Notes: a model not told the origin generated them from the sequence alone. DNA of 64,000 nt from Ferrithrix thermotolerans DSM 19514 (GCA_945861025.1 CAMASN010000010.1:1-64000); one strand, 5' to 3'; shown: positions 28,092 to 37,676, counted from the stretch's first letter. A program made the numbers and translations.

Positions 28092-28502
28092 ATGTCTGAT
28101 CGCACTCTCGTCCTTCTCAAGCCCGATGCCGTCGAACGCGGTTTGATCGGCCAGATCACCTCGCGTTTCGAGGCGAAGAACCTCACCATCGCTGCGATGG
28201 AACTTCGTCAGCTCGACAGCGAGATCCTCGCTCGTCACTACGAAGAGCATCAGGGCAAGGGCTTCTACGGTGAGCTTGTTGAGTTCATGTCCCGTGGCCC
28301 AGTTGTGGCGATGGTCATCGAGGGTCCTGAAGACACATGGGAAGTGGTGCGTACACTCGTTGGCGCCACCAACCCTCGCAAGGCTGCCCCTGGCACCATC
28401 CGTGGCGACCTCGGCATCTTGTTCACCGAAAACTTGGTACACGGCAGCGATTCGCTCGAGTCAGCACGGCGCGAAATCGGCATTTTCTTCCCGAATCTGT
28501 AA
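28092..28502 (+). CDS. ndk: Nucleoside diphosphate kinase
   Basis: Transfers phosphate among nucleoside di- and triphosphates through a phosphohistidine. The 136-residue protein has the normal length and the active-site motif NLVHGSDS with His117, plus TLVLLKPDAVERGLIG at the N-terminus and GATNPRKAAPGTIRGD. TAGCCT (28078-28083) lies 8 nt before the ATG, so I take 28092 and not the longer upstream frame. mreB begins 60 bp downstream behind a Shine-Dalgarno site. Confidence 0.97.
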   Translation: MSDRTLVLLKPDAVERGLIGQITSRFEAKNLTIAAMELRQLDSEILARHYEEHQGKGFYGELVEFMSRGPVVAMVIEGPEDTWEVVRTLVGATNPRKAAPGTIRGDLGILFTENLVHGSDSLESARREIGIFFPNL

Positions 28503-28562
28503 CAATCCGCGAGTCCGCTACGATGATCGGGAACGGCACCGCCGCTTCGGAAGGTTTTTCCC

Positions 28563-29597
28563 ATGGCACGTAACAATCCGCTTGCCCTTGGCCGTGACCT
28601 TGCCATCGATTTAGGCACAGCGAACACGTTGATCTATGCGCGTGGGCAGGGCATCGTGCTCAACGAACCTTCTGTTGTGGCGCTCAACGTCAACGATGGT
28701 CGGCCAGTTGCGGTGGGCTTCGAAGCCAAGCGCATGATGGGGCGCACGCCGGGTCATATCAAAGTGGTGCGTCCACTCAAAGACGGCGTCATCGCCGACT
28801 TTGATGTGTGCGAAAAGATGCTTCGCTATTTCATCCAAAAGGTGCACGCCAGCAAGTGGAGCAAGCCGCGCATGGTGATCTGCGTTCCTTCGGGAATCAC
28901 CGGAGTCGAGCAACGCGCTGTGCAAGATGCAGCCGAGTTTGCCGGCGCGCGCAAGCCCGTGCACATCATCGAAGAACCAATGGCTGCCGCTATCGGCGCC
29001 GACCTTCCGGTGCATGAGCCCAGCGGCAACATGATCGTCGACATCGGTGGTGGCACCACCGAGGTTGCGGTGATTTCGCTTGGTGGCATTGTCACCGCTC
29101 AGTCGGTTCGAGTGGCTGGCGACGAACTCGACGACGCCATTTTGCAGTACCTCAAAAAGGAGTTCTCGTTGGCCGTTGGTGAGCGCACCGCTGAGGAAAT
29201 CAAGATCCACATGGGATCTGCGTGGCCGCTCGACATCGAACTCACCGCCGACATCCGCGGACGTGACCTCATCAGCGGTTTACCGCGCACGCTCGAGATC
29301 ACCACCGAGCAGGTGCGCGAAGCTATTGCCGAGCCGGTGTCTGCCATTGTTGACGCCGTGAAGACCACGCTCGACAAGACACCCCCCGAGCTGGCAGCCG
29401 ACATCATGCAACAAGGCATCACCATTACTGGGGGTGGGGCATTGCTCGCGGGTCTCGATCAGCGCTTGTCGCACGAGACTGGCATGCCCATTCATATCGC
29501 TGCCGAACCGCTGTTTAGCGTTGTTATCGGCTCCGGACGCGCTCTCGAGAACATCGATGCGATGCGCGGCTTGCTGTCACAGAGTGGCGACGACTAG
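28563..29597 (+). CDS. mreB: Rod shape-determining protein MreB
   Basis: Bacterial actin that guides lateral wall synthesis, 344 residues. Phosphate loop 1 is DLGTANTLIYARGQGIV (starting near residue 17), phosphate loop 2 is DIGGGTTEVAVISLGG, and the adenosine motif is GGGALLAGLDQRL. GGAAGG (28549-28554) precedes the ATG by 8 nt. It heads mreB-mreC-mreD-mrdA-rodA, a complete elongasome cluster, which implies a rod-shaped cell or at least MreB-directed growth, unlike most polar-growing mycelial actinobacteria. Confidence 0.97.
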   Translation: MARNNPLALGRDLAIDLGTANTLIYARGQGIVLNEPSVVALNVNDGRPVAVGFEAKRMMGRTPGHIKVVRPLKDGVIADFDVCEKMLRYFIQKVHASKWSKPRMVICVPSGITGVEQRAVQDAAEFAGARKPVHIIEEPMAAAIGADLPVHEPSGNMIVDIGGGTTEVAVISLGGIVTAQSVRVAGDELDDAILQYLKKEFSLAVGERTAEEIKIHMGSAWPLDIELTADIRGRDLISGLPRTLEITTEQVREAIAEPVSAIVDAVKTTLDKTPPELAADIMQQGITITGGGALLAGLDQRLSHETGMPIHIAAEPLFSVVIGSGRALENIDAMRGLLSQSGDD

Positions 29598-29618
29598 TCG
29601 TCACCAACTCTCACTACT

Positions 29619-30659
29619 GTGCCCATCTATTCGGTCAGTCGCCGCCGCGCCATCGTGTTGTTGGTGCTGTCGTCAGTGCTGCTGCTCACCATCGACCTTC
29701 GCGGTAACCCCGTCATCGACGGTGCTCGCTCGTTGTTCGCCAGTGTGCTGTCGCCATTCGAAACGGCAGGGCGCGTTATTTCGACCCCCGTTCGCAACGC
29801 ATGGAATGGGGCCACGAGCTACCACGATCTTGAGCGCGAGAACGAGCGCCTGCGCGACGAGATTGCTCGCCAGCGAGGCGACCAACTCACGGCGCGCGCC
29901 ATCGTGTCCGAATACCAAGAACTGCTCACGCTCAACGGCCTCACCGCGCAATACCCAACGGTCACTGCTCGCGTGGTGGGCGCTTTGCCGGGCAACTTCA
30001 GTCAGACAGTCGAAATCGACCGAGGCAGCAACGACGGCATTTTGGTGGGCATGGTTGTGGTGAACAACGCTGGTCTTGTTGGCAAGATCCACACGGTCTA
30101 CGACAACCGCAGTGTGGTGATGCTCGCCAACGATTCCGAGTATGCAATTGAGGCAAAGGTTTCGGCCGGCGGAGAACTGGTGTCGCCGTCAGCGGGCACC
30201 TCTACTTCGGTCAGCACACCAACAACGTTGAATACGTCGACCACAACTACCGCTGTGGGCTCACCGCTGGTCGGCCCCGTGACCACCGCTACCACAACGA
30301 CAACGACAACAACAACGACCACCACCACTGCTGCGCCGAGGCCATCAGGGGCCACCACCACAACGATCCGCGTTGATCAGAACGACACGGGTGCGTTCGA
30401 AGGGCGCGGCAAGGGCCGTCTTCCAGCGATGAGGTTCGTCGCCGAAAGCGCCATCAGGGTCGGCTCGGTGGTGTCCACCACAGGTGGCTCGAAGAGCTTG
30501 GCGCCACCCGACATCATCATCGGCGAGGTCATCAACATCGTGCGTCGCGCTGGCTCGGCTGGACCGTTGCTTGAGATCAGACTTGCTGCGAACTTTGCGC
30601 AGCTGAACTTCGTGCAGGTTGTGCGTTACCGGCCGCCATCAGAAGTTCCACCGGGCTGA
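29619..30659 (+). CDS. mreC: Cell shape protein MreC with a threonine-rich insert
   Basis: Bitopic scaffold of the elongasome, 346 residues. It has one membrane segment (about 10-28), a coiled coil (YHDLERENERLRDEIARQR, about 68-86) and the double beta-barrel (VTARVVGALPGNFSQTVEIDRG and the later VGSVVSTTGG, IIIGEVINIV). Between the barrels, residues about 190-250 form a low-complexity insert very rich in Thr, Ser and Pro, with 13 consecutive Thr encoded at 30291-30329. The start is the GTG at 29619. The gene ends 1 nt before mreD. Confidence 0.93.
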   Translation: MPIYSVSRRRAIVLLVLSSVLLLTIDLRGNPVIDGARSLFASVLSPFETAGRVISTPVRNAWNGATSYHDLERENERLRDEIARQRGDQLTARAIVSEYQELLTLNGLTAQYPTVTARVVGALPGNFSQTVEIDRGSNDGILVGMVVVNNAGLVGKIHTVYDNRSVVMLANDSEYAIEAKVSAGGELVSPSAGTSTSVSTPTTLNTSTTTTAVGSPLVGPVTTATTTTTTTTTTTTTAAPRPSGATTTTIRVDQNDTGAFEGRGKGRLPAMRFVAESAIRVGSVVSTTGGSKSLAPPDIIIGEVINIVRRAGSAGPLLEIRLAANFAQLNFVQVVRYRPPSEVPPG

Positions 30660-30660
30660 T

Positions 30661-31185
30661 ATGGAAGCGCTTCTTCGTCGCCCAATGTTTCGGGTCGCTC
30701 CGGTAGCGCTGATGTTGATCGCGCTGCAGCGCGTGGCTATCGGCGACATTCGTTTTTGGGGTGTTGCGCCGCAGATTGTGCTCGCCTTTTGTGCGTCGGC
30801 TGGCATTGCCGGCGGCGCAGATCGCGGCGCATGGATGGGCTTCGTGGTGGGGTTGATGTTCGACCTCGGCACCGGCTCTTTGCTTGGTCAGCATGCGCTG
30901 GCCTACGGATTGGCCGGTTACACGGCAGGTCTTGTGAACGTGGTGGCGGTCGACCCGCATTGGTGGCTCTCGATGTTGTTTGTTGGCCTTGGTAGCACCG
31001 TTGGCGAGTTCACGGTTCCCGTGGTGAAGACATTCGTCAGCGATGGGGGATGGCACGGCGAACGATTGTCGTCGATCCTGCCGGTAGTGGCGATCACCAG
31101 TGCGTTGGTGTCGTTCGCATTCATGCCGTTGGGCCGTTGGTCGTTAGCAATTCGAAAAAAGACCTGGAAGGCGCCGGCTGCATGA
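30661..31185 (+). CDS. mreD: Rod shape-determining protein MreD
   Basis: Small polytopic membrane protein of the elongasome, 174 residues with about five hydrophobic segments. The sequence is weakly conserved in this family; the recognisable parts are GVAPQIVLAF and GFVVGLMFDLGTGSLLGQHAL. The identification leans on size, topology and position directly between mreC (1 nt away) and the PBP2 gene. The ATG at 30661 is preferred to an earlier frame within mreC. Confidence 0.9.
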   Translation: MEALLRRPMFRVAPVALMLIALQRVAIGDIRFWGVAPQIVLAFCASAGIAGGADRGAWMGFVVGLMFDLGTGSLLGQHALAYGLAGYTAGLVNVVAVDPHWWLSMLFVGLGSTVGEFTVPVVKTFVSDGGWHGERLSSILPVVAITSALVSFAFMPLGRWSLAIRKKTWKAPAA

Positions 31186-31230
31186 CCATGGCGACTCCTA
31201 CATCAACAACATACAGACCAGAATGTCGCC

Positions 31231-33444
31231 ATGGCAGTTGACAAACGCGCGGCCCGGCTTGGGGCGTTAGCTCTCGTGGCCGTGGTGTTGCTCAGTGCCA
31301 TCGGGGTTCGGCTGTGGTTCTTGCAAACCGTACGACGCGATGCCTTTCAACAGCAGGTCTCTGTGAGCAAGACCCGCACCCAGTTGCTTGTGCCCGAACG
31401 GGGTCGCATCTTCGATTCGGTGGGCCGAATCATCGCCGACAACCGGCGCGTACTCACCATCACGGTCGACCGTTCGATCATTCGCAAGAGCGCCAATCGC
31501 AACGAACTGTTTCTGCGTTTGTCTGGGTTACTCGGCGTGTCGGTGCAAGAGATGGAGTTGCGCTACAAGAGCGGTCGATACAGCAACTTCTTGCCGCTGC
31601 CGTTACGTGAAAACGTGTCCGAAGATCTGGTGCTGCAAATCGAGAGTCGCAGTGAGGATTACCCGGGGGTACGTGGCGACGAAGACTGGAGCCGGGTGTA
31701 CCCGTTTGCTCCGTTGGCGAGCCACGTAATTGGTTATCTCGGTCTCATTCTCGATACGCAGGCGAAAGAGTACAAACAGCTCGGGTATCTCAACAACGAG
31801 TCCATTGGGCAGTTCGGTGTTGAAAAGAGCATGGAGACCACGTTGCACGGCTCGTGGGGCAAGGTGATTTACGAGGTCGACAGCACGAACCATGTGGTGC
31901 GTGAGCTCAGCCGAGTCGAGCCCGTCGCGGGCAAGGACATTCAGCTCACTATCGATCTGAGAGTGCAGCAGTACGCCGAGCAAGCGCTGCAAACCGAGCT
32001 ACGTTTGCGTCGCGAAACCACCGACACCGCTCGCATGGCGCGTAACCCGCTCGACAAGTTGGGCAACCCCAAGTTCACCGGCGAAGCGTTTGTTGTCGAC
32101 CCTGAGACGGGTGTCGAATACCTTCCGTACCCCTCGCCCGCTGGTTCTGTCGTGGTGATGGACCACGAGTCTGGCCAAGTGATTGCAATGGCGAGCTACC
32201 CCACCTTCGACAATCGTTGGTTCAACGCGGGCATTAGCGGCGCAAAGTTCAAAGCACTGTTTCCAAACGACCAGGCCCACCCCGAGAAGTCGATTCTCGT
32301 GAATCGGGCGATTCAGGGTCAGTACAACTTGGGTTCCACCTTCAAGCCGTTTGTGGCCTATGCGGGCATGATGTCTGGCGTTGTGGCCCCCGGCGAGTTC
32401 TACACCGACAAGGGCAGCTACAAGCTCGAGAGCATCGACCGCAGCGTCTGTAACACGGGAGTGCGCTGTGAGTATTTCAATGCCACCAACGCCAATACCG
32501 GGCGGCCCAGTTCGTACGGGCCGGTCAACGTCGAATCTGCACTGGCCGTCTCGAGCGACGCGTTCTTCTACCGACTCGGCGAACTCACCTTCAAGGCTGG
32601 TCGCAACCTGCTGCAGGACCAAGTGAAGAAGTTCGGTTTCGGTAAAGACTCGGGCATTGAGTTGCCCTTTGAGTTCGATGGCCGTGTACCCGACACAGAG
32701 TTGAAGAAGCGCTTGGTCGAGTCAGGCAAACTCGCCAAAGGCGAGGTGCCTCGCCTGCTCGTGGGCGACAATGTGCAGACCTCTATCGGCCAAGGCCTCT
32801 TGGCCGCCTCGCCGCTGCAACTCGCCAACGCCTACGCCACCTTGGCGAACGGCGGCTTCCTGAATACGCCGCACATTGTTCGCGCTATCTATCAAGGTGG
32901 TGTCGCAGAGGTGTCGCCGGGCCTGGTCGATCTCACCCAGGGCGTGTTGATCACTGCCTACGACAAGGCCGATCTTGTTGAACAAATCGATCTGCCACCT
33001 GCCGTGTATGACCCCATCGTGGCCGGTCTGAAACGCGTGATCACGGGCAGAGGCGTTCGCTATCCGTCTACCTTCTATCACGGCACTACTGGCGAGACGC
33101 TCTTTAAGAACTATCCCTACGACAAGCTCACCATCGTCGGCAAGACCGGCACGGCGCAAGGCTTTGCGAGCAAGCCGTGGAACGACTCGTCGGCTTTTGC
33201 TGGCTTCAGCACCAATCCGTTCAAGCCGTACACCGTGGTTGCCTATCTCGAAAAGGCTGGCTACGGAAGTAAGGCCGCTGCGCCGGTGGTGAAGTGTGTG
33301 TTTGAGGCCTTAGCCGGAGCTATCAGGCTTGATCCAGTGGTGCCCTCTGACCCGCTTGACGTCACCTCGGTGCTGCCGGCGCTACCGGCTGAGTTGCGAT
33401 CAACGAACTGCTTGAAGAATCCCATCGACCCGGTGCGCGACTAA
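31231..33444 (+). CDS. mrdA: Penicillin-binding protein 2 (elongasome transpeptidase)
   Basis: Class B PBP of 737 residues that cross-links lateral wall peptidoglycan. One N-terminal anchor (about 10-30) is followed by the PBP dimerisation domain (ERGRIFDSVGRIIADNR) and the transpeptidase domain with SxxK at Ser369-Thr-Phe-Lys372, the SSDAFFYRLG region, and KTG at 638-640 (GKTGTAQGF). The stop codon overlaps the ATG of rodA (TAATG), so glycosyltransferase and transpeptidase are translationally coupled, as expected for a working pair. Confidence 0.95.
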   Translation: MAVDKRAARLGALALVAVVLLSAIGVRLWFLQTVRRDAFQQQVSVSKTRTQLLVPERGRIFDSVGRIIADNRRVLTITVDRSIIRKSANRNELFLRLSGLLGVSVQEMELRYKSGRYSNFLPLPLRENVSEDLVLQIESRSEDYPGVRGDEDWSRVYPFAPLASHVIGYLGLILDTQAKEYKQLGYLNNESIGQFGVEKSMETTLHGSWGKVIYEVDSTNHVVRELSRVEPVAGKDIQLTIDLRVQQYAEQALQTELRLRRETTDTARMARNPLDKLGNPKFTGEAFVVDPETGVEYLPYPSPAGSVVVMDHESGQVIAMASYPTFDNRWFNAGISGAKFKALFPNDQAHPEKSILVNRAIQGQYNLGSTFKPFVAYAGMMSGVVAPGEFYTDKGSYKLESIDRSVCNTGVRCEYFNATNANTGRPSSYGPVNVESALAVSSDAFFYRLGELTFKAGRNLLQDQVKKFGFGKDSGIELPFEFDGRVPDTELKKRLVESGKLAKGEVPRLLVGDNVQTSIGQGLLAASPLQLANAYATLANGGFLNTPHIVRAIYQGGVAEVSPGLVDLTQGVLITAYDKADLVEQIDLPPAVYDPIVAGLKRVITGRGVRYPSTFYHGTTGETLFKNYPYDKLTIVGKTGTAQGFASKPWNDSSAFAGFSTNPFKPYTVVAYLEKAGYGSKAAAPVVKCVFEALAGAIRLDPVVPSDPLDVTSVLPALPAELRSTNCLKNPIDPVRD

Positions 33445-34607
33445 TGGCCTTCTCGGTACTGAATCGCCGACCTGACTCGGGCCTCGGCAATGTGCGTTCG
33501 AGCCCGGGCGACCCGAGTCGCAACGTCGACTGGGTGCTGCTGGTCGCCCAAGCTGCGCTCACGGTCATCGGATGTCTCACGGTGTACTCGGCGTCGCGCA
33601 CGAAGGTGTTGAATCCGTATCTCTTCGCGACGCGACAGGTGGTGTTCGTCATCATCTCGATTGGCGCGATGCTGCTCATTATGTCGCTCGACTACTCATG
33701 GCTCCGCGAGCGTGCCCGCGCGTTCTACGTGGCCAGCCTGGTCAGCTTGGGTTTGATCTTCTTGTTGGCCAAGGTGAGCAACGGCGCTCAGCTCAGCTTC
33801 AGCGTGGGACCGATCAACATTCAGCCCAGCGAGCTGGCCAAGGTGGCGGTGTTGCTCGCGCTCGCGGCGTTTCTCAGCGAAGACAACAGCGACTCGGTGT
33901 CATACGAACGGTTCGTGGGTGGGCTCTGGCTCGCCGGAATTCCGGTGGTGCTCATCATCTTGCAGCCAGACCTGGGGTCGGCGTCGGTGTTTGTGGTGTT
34001 GATGATGGGACTCCTCTTGGTTGCCGGAGCCCGCGCCAAGTACATCGCGATGATCACGGTGCTCGCGATTGGCACGCTTGCGGCCGCGTTCGTGACTCGG
34101 TTCGTGAGCGGCTATCAGACGATTCGAATCCGGGCGTGGATGAGTCCAAACTCCTCAGACGATGCGTTGCAGCCGTACATCTTTCAGGGCCGTAACGCTT
34201 TGCGGGCCACGGCCACTGGCGGAATCACCGGCAAGGGTTGGTTACTCGGACCCATCACGAACGCCAAGAGCGATATCCCGGTGCAATGGGCCGACTTTCC
34301 GTTTAGCGCCATCGCCGAACAATTCGGTTTGATTGGTTGCTCGGTGCTGATTGGGTTGTTTGCCGTCGCGCTGTTTCGAATTTGGAGAATTGCGCATCTT
34401 TCCCGCGACTTATTGGGAACGTACATCTGCGCGGGTGTGTTCTCGATGCTGCTCTGGCAGGTCTTTCAGAACATTGCGATGACCCTTGGACTGGTGCCGA
34501 TTACGGGCCTGCCGATGCCTTTTATCTCGTACGGAGGTTCGGGCATGTTGGCCTATTTTGTGATGTTCGGGCTGGTGCAAAGCGTGCATATGCGCCGAAT
34601 GCGGTAG
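33444..34607 (+). CDS. rodA: SEDS peptidoglycan glycosyltransferase RodA
   Basis: 387-residue polytopic membrane enzyme of the FtsW/RodA/SpoVE family that polymerises lipid II. Diagnostic segments are INIQPSELAKVAVLLALA, IILQPDLGSASV, and the C-terminal GLVPITGLPMPFISYGGSGML. Position immediately after the PBP2 gene, sharing one base with its stop, favours RodA over FtsW. It is the last gene of the mre cluster. Confidence 0.95.
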   Translation: MAFSVLNRRPDSGLGNVRSSPGDPSRNVDWVLLVAQAALTVIGCLTVYSASRTKVLNPYLFATRQVVFVIISIGAMLLIMSLDYSWLRERARAFYVASLVSLGLIFLLAKVSNGAQLSFSVGPINIQPSELAKVAVLLALAAFLSEDNSDSVSYERFVGGLWLAGIPVVLIILQPDLGSASVFVVLMMGLLLVAGARAKYIAMITVLAIGTLAAAFVTRFVSGYQTIRIRAWMSPNSSDDALQPYIFQGRNALRATATGGITGKGWLLGPITNAKSDIPVQWADFPFSAIAEQFGLIGCSVLIGLFAVALFRIWRIAHLSRDLLGTYICAGVFSMLLWQVFQNIAMTLGLVPITGLPMPFISYGGSGMLAYFVMFGLVQSVHMRRMR

Positions 34608-34907
34608 CGCAACTGCTGCGTGGCCGCACGTTTGGGCATTGTTCACGTGTACGACTTGTTCGAAATGTCGCTACCGTTGTGCAGCAATATCGTCTTGCCG
34701 CGACCAAAGTCGCTGCAAGACGTAGTGTTGGCGGCAACACACGTCGTCTGTTCTGCGTGAGCGCAGCGGTCAACAACAAGCAATCCGGGCGAATGTTGCC
34801 CGTCAATGAGGTCGAAAGCGACGGCGCCGGTTGGGACGATTCCCACCTTGGGCTGCCGTCGCAGAACGCTCACCGGGATGGTGAGTGCACACGGAGGGAA
34901 TACGTCC
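34608..34907 (+). other. 300-bp leader region upstream of the RNase E/G gene
   Basis: No convincing gene is present. Two hairpins are visible: GTGTTG/CAACAC around GCGG (34725-34740), and a stem of up to 8 bp with core CTCACC/GGTGAG around GGGAT (34867-34887) ending 5 nt before the ribosome site GGAGGG (34893-34898). RNase E genes often have long, autoregulated leaders, so a regulatory 5' UTR is plausible, but the promoter was not located. Confidence 0.45.
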
Positions 34908-36995
34908 ATGGACGACATACGGGTCGAGAATCTCGACGAACCGGCAAAGAAATCAGCTGAAACGGCCGCGGAAGCGCCTGAATCAAGCTCAGCAGATCTA
35001 TCAGTAGATCTATCAGTAGATCCATCAGCAGATGGAGTAGTCGACGAAGCGGGCCAAGAGCCCACGGTGCGACCAGTTCGCAAACGTCGTCGCGGCTCTC
35101 GTGGCGGTCGTGGTCGCTCGAAGTCGGGTACCGGTCAGGGTGCCTCTGGCGATGCCGACAATGACGATGACGACGACGACTTCGACGACGAGAACGATTT
35201 CGATGGCGAATCCGGCGAATCCGGTGGCTCCGACTCCGAATCCGATCCGTCAGAGTCGCCCGCTCCTGTGGCGCCCAAGGTTCAACGTCAGCACAACCCA
35301 CCGAGGCCAAAGCCGGTGGTTCAGCAGCCCAACGGCCAGCCCCGCGCACCGCAGCAGCCGCGCCAGGGGCGCCCCGCTGGCAGAGTCGTCGCAGCCGACG
35401 CAGAGGCCGACGCAAATCCGGAATTGCCAGAGCGCTCATCCGAGGGCAAGCCCAGCGCCGAGGCCGCCGAGGCTGCTCTCGTTCGGCGTCCACAGATTGG
35501 CGATACTCGCCCTGCCCCGCGTTCGGCCTCAGCGGCTCTCGAAGCTGTCGTCGAAGACGCCCCACCAAGCACCGGTGCCCGTAAGAAGCGTCGGCGCACC
35601 TCGAAGGCCACCGTCGCCTCGGCCGGCGGTAGTGGCTCGGCGGGTGGCTCTCGCGGTGGCGCTCAACTCGACGCCGATCTGCTCGAAAAGCGGCGTGGCC
35701 GCGAGCGCAACGGCCGTCCGGTCGGACGCTATTTGATGTGCGTTCAAGTGCGTGACAACCTCACTCAGGTTGCAGTGCTCGAAGGCCGCAACCTCGTTGA
35801 GCACTATGTGAGCCAACCGGCCGACGATGTCAGCCAGATTCACGGCAACATCTATGTCGGCAAGGTGCAAAACGTGCTGCCAGGCATGGAGGCAGCCTTT
35901 GTCGACATCAGCACGCCAAAGAACGCTGTGTTGTATCGCGGCGATGTGCAGTACGACCAGGAAGACATTGTCGAGGCCGGCAAGGACGCCCGCATCGAGA
36001 ACATCCTCAAGGCCAAGCAACTGATTGTGTGTCAGGTCACCAAGAACCCCATTGGGGCCAAGGGTGCTCGCCTCACTCAAGAAGTTTCGTTGCCCGGTCG
36101 CTTCGTGGTGCTCATCCCGAACTCAAAGACGTATGGCATCTCGAAGCGCTTGCCCGACGATGTGCGCAAGCGTTTGCGCAACATTCTCGATCGGGTGAAG
36201 CCCGCCGAGCATGGTCTCATCGTGCGTACCGCCGCCGAGAATGCGTCCGAGCACGAGCTCCGCGCCGACATGACCCGTCTGCTCGATCAGTGGAACATCA
36301 TCGAGGCCAAGGCCAAAAAGGCCCAAGGCCCCGCGCTGCTTTACCGTGAGCCAGAGCTAGCGGTGCGCGTGATTCGCGAAGAGTTCAACGCCGAGTACCG
36401 CGGTGTCATTATCGACGACCAGCGCTTATTCGAAGACGTGCGCGATTACGTCACGGCGTTCAACCCCGAGCTCGCCGACCGGGTCGAGTACTTCGACGCA
36501 TCGCAAGAGGGACTCCCCATCTACGAGCGGTTCCACCTTCACGAACAACTCCACAAGGCGCTCGACCGCAAGGTGTGGCTGCGTTCTGGCGGATCGTTGA
36601 TCATCGAGCACACAGAGGCGCTCACGGTCATCGATGTGAACACGGGCAAAAACGTGGGCACATCGAACTCGAATCTTGAAGCCACGGTGTTCCATAACAA
36701 TCTCGAGGCTGCCGACGAAATTGCTCGTCAACTCCGTTTGCGCGACATCGGCGGCATCATCGTGATCGACTTCATCGACATGGAGATCCGCGAGAACCGC
36801 CGCAAAGTACTCGAAGCCTTCCGCGATGCTTTGGCTCGCGATAAGACCCGTACGCAGGTGTTCGACATCTCTGACCTCGGTCTTGTCGAGATGACCCGCA
36901 AACGAATCGGTGAAGGTCTGCTCACCAATTTTGCAGACCAGTGCCCGAACTGCGAAGGTCGTGGCGTGCTCGTTGATGTGGCGCTTTTGCAGTAA
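34908..36995 (+). CDS. rne: Ribonuclease E/G family endoribonuclease
   Basis: Single-strand endoribonuclease for mRNA decay and rRNA/tRNA processing, 695 residues. Residues 1 to about 255 are a disordered extension with acidic runs, Pro/Gln stretches and basic Arg/Gly-rich patches likely to bind RNA. The catalytic part has an S1 domain (GNIYVGKVQNVLPGMEAAFVDI), the Mg-binding aspartates in LTVIDVNTGKNVG and IIVIDFIDM, and the zinc-link motif CPNCEGRG near the end. GGAGGGAA lies 7 nt before the ATG at 34908. The N-terminal extension includes a 12-bp repeat. Confidence 0.93.
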   Translation: MDDIRVENLDEPAKKSAETAAEAPESSSADLSVDLSVDPSADGVVDEAGQEPTVRPVRKRRRGSRGGRGRSKSGTGQGASGDADNDDDDDDFDDENDFDGESGESGGSDSESDPSESPAPVAPKVQRQHNPPRPKPVVQQPNGQPRAPQQPRQGRPAGRVVAADAEADANPELPERSSEGKPSAEAAEAALVRRPQIGDTRPAPRSASAALEAVVEDAPPSTGARKKRRRTSKATVASAGGSGSAGGSRGGAQLDADLLEKRRGRERNGRPVGRYLMCVQVRDNLTQVAVLEGRNLVEHYVSQPADDVSQIHGNIYVGKVQNVLPGMEAAFVDISTPKNAVLYRGDVQYDQEDIVEAGKDARIENILKAKQLIVCQVTKNPIGAKGARLTQEVSLPGRFVVLIPNSKTYGISKRLPDDVRKRLRNILDRVKPAEHGLIVRTAAENASEHELRADMTRLLDQWNIIEAKAKKAQGPALLYREPELAVRVIREEFNAEYRGVIIDDQRLFEDVRDYVTAFNPELADRVEYFDASQEGLPIYERFHLHEQLHKALDRKVWLRSGGSLIIEHTEALTVIDVNTGKNVGTSNSNLEATVFHNNLEAADEIARQLRLRDIGGIIVIDFIDMEIRENRRKVLEAFRDALARDKTRTQVFDISDLGLVEMTRKRIGEGLLTNFADQCPNCEGRGVLVDVALLQ
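34989..35030 (+). repeat. 12-bp in-frame tandem repeat in the RNase E/G extension
   Basis: GATCTATCAGTA occurs at 34995-35006 and 35007-35018, with a variant GATCCATCAGCA at 35019-35030 and a half copy before. It encodes repeated Asp-Leu/Pro-Ser-Val/Ala. Confidence 0.8.
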
Positions 36996-37081
36996 TTACG
37001 GGCTTGCGCCAGCCAGCCATTCGAAATGACCCCAACATCTTGTTGGTGTAATCACCCAACGACGATAGGATCTCACCCGTT

Positions 37082-37393
37082 ATGTACGCAGTAATCGCAA
37101 CCGGCGGTAAGCAGGAACGTGTCGCAGAAGGCCAGCAATTGCAGGTCGAGCTACTCGGGGCTGAAGACGGCGCCGACGTCTCCTTCACTCCTGTTCTGTT
37201 CGTCGACGGCGACTCAGTATTGGCTACACCTGCCGAGCTGAAAGGTGTCACCGTTACGGGCCGAGTCATCGGCACCGCAAAGGGACCCAAGATCGACGGC
37301 TTCACCTACAAGCGCCGCACGAACCAGCGCAAGCGCTACGGGCACCGTCAAAAGTACACCGTCGTCGAAATCACATCGATCGCAAAGGGCTGA
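37082..37393 (+). CDS. rplU: 50S ribosomal protein L21
   Basis: 103-residue large-subunit protein starting MYAVIATGGKQERVAEGQ, with the C-terminal signature KRRTNQRKRYGHRQKYTVV. Normal length. TAGGAT (37066-37071) lies 10 nt before the ATG, and an imperfect GTTGGTG/CACCCAAC hairpin (37042-37060) separates it from the RNase gene. It is followed after 3 nt by rpmA, the usual pair. Confidence 0.97.
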   Translation: MYAVIATGGKQERVAEGQQLQVELLGAEDGADVSFTPVLFVDGDSVLATPAELKGVTVTGRVIGTAKGPKIDGFTYKRRTNQRKRYGHRQKYTVVEITSIAKG

Positions 37394-37396
37394 GCC

Positions 37397-37651
37397 ATGT
37401 CAAAGACAAAAGGTGGCGGGTCTACCCGCAACGGTCGTGATTCCAATGCTCAGCGCCTCGGCGTGAAGGCGTTTGGTGGATCGTCCATCACAGCCGGAAC
37501 CATCTTGATCCGCCAGCGCGGCACACGGTTCCACCCAGGCATCAACGTGGGCATCGGCAAGGACGACACCTTGTTCGCTCTCAAAGCTGGCAACGTGCAG
37601 TTCGGCGAACGCCGTGGCCGTCGTGTCATCAACGTGATTGTCCCCGAGTAA
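37397..37651 (+). CDS. rpmA: 50S ribosomal protein L27
   Basis: 84-residue large-subunit protein reaching the peptidyl transferase centre. It begins [20 protein letters not shown], retains [20 protein letters not shown], and starts directly with the mature-type N-terminus, so no proteolytic trimming is implied. It is cotranscribed with rplU. Confidence 0.97.
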   Translation: MSKTKGGGSTRNGRDSNAQRLGVKAFGGSSITAGTILIRQRGTRFHPGINVGIGKDDTLFALKAGNVQFGERRGRRVINVIVPE

Positions 37652-37676
37652 TACCGCTCTTCACTGAGTTCTTTCT

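Noticed and set aside
30291-30329. Thr run in mreC as a simple microsatellite
   Set aside because: Codons alternate among ACC, ACA, ACG and ACT, so the DNA itself is not a pure triplet repeat; the amino acid run rather than the DNA seems to be maintained.
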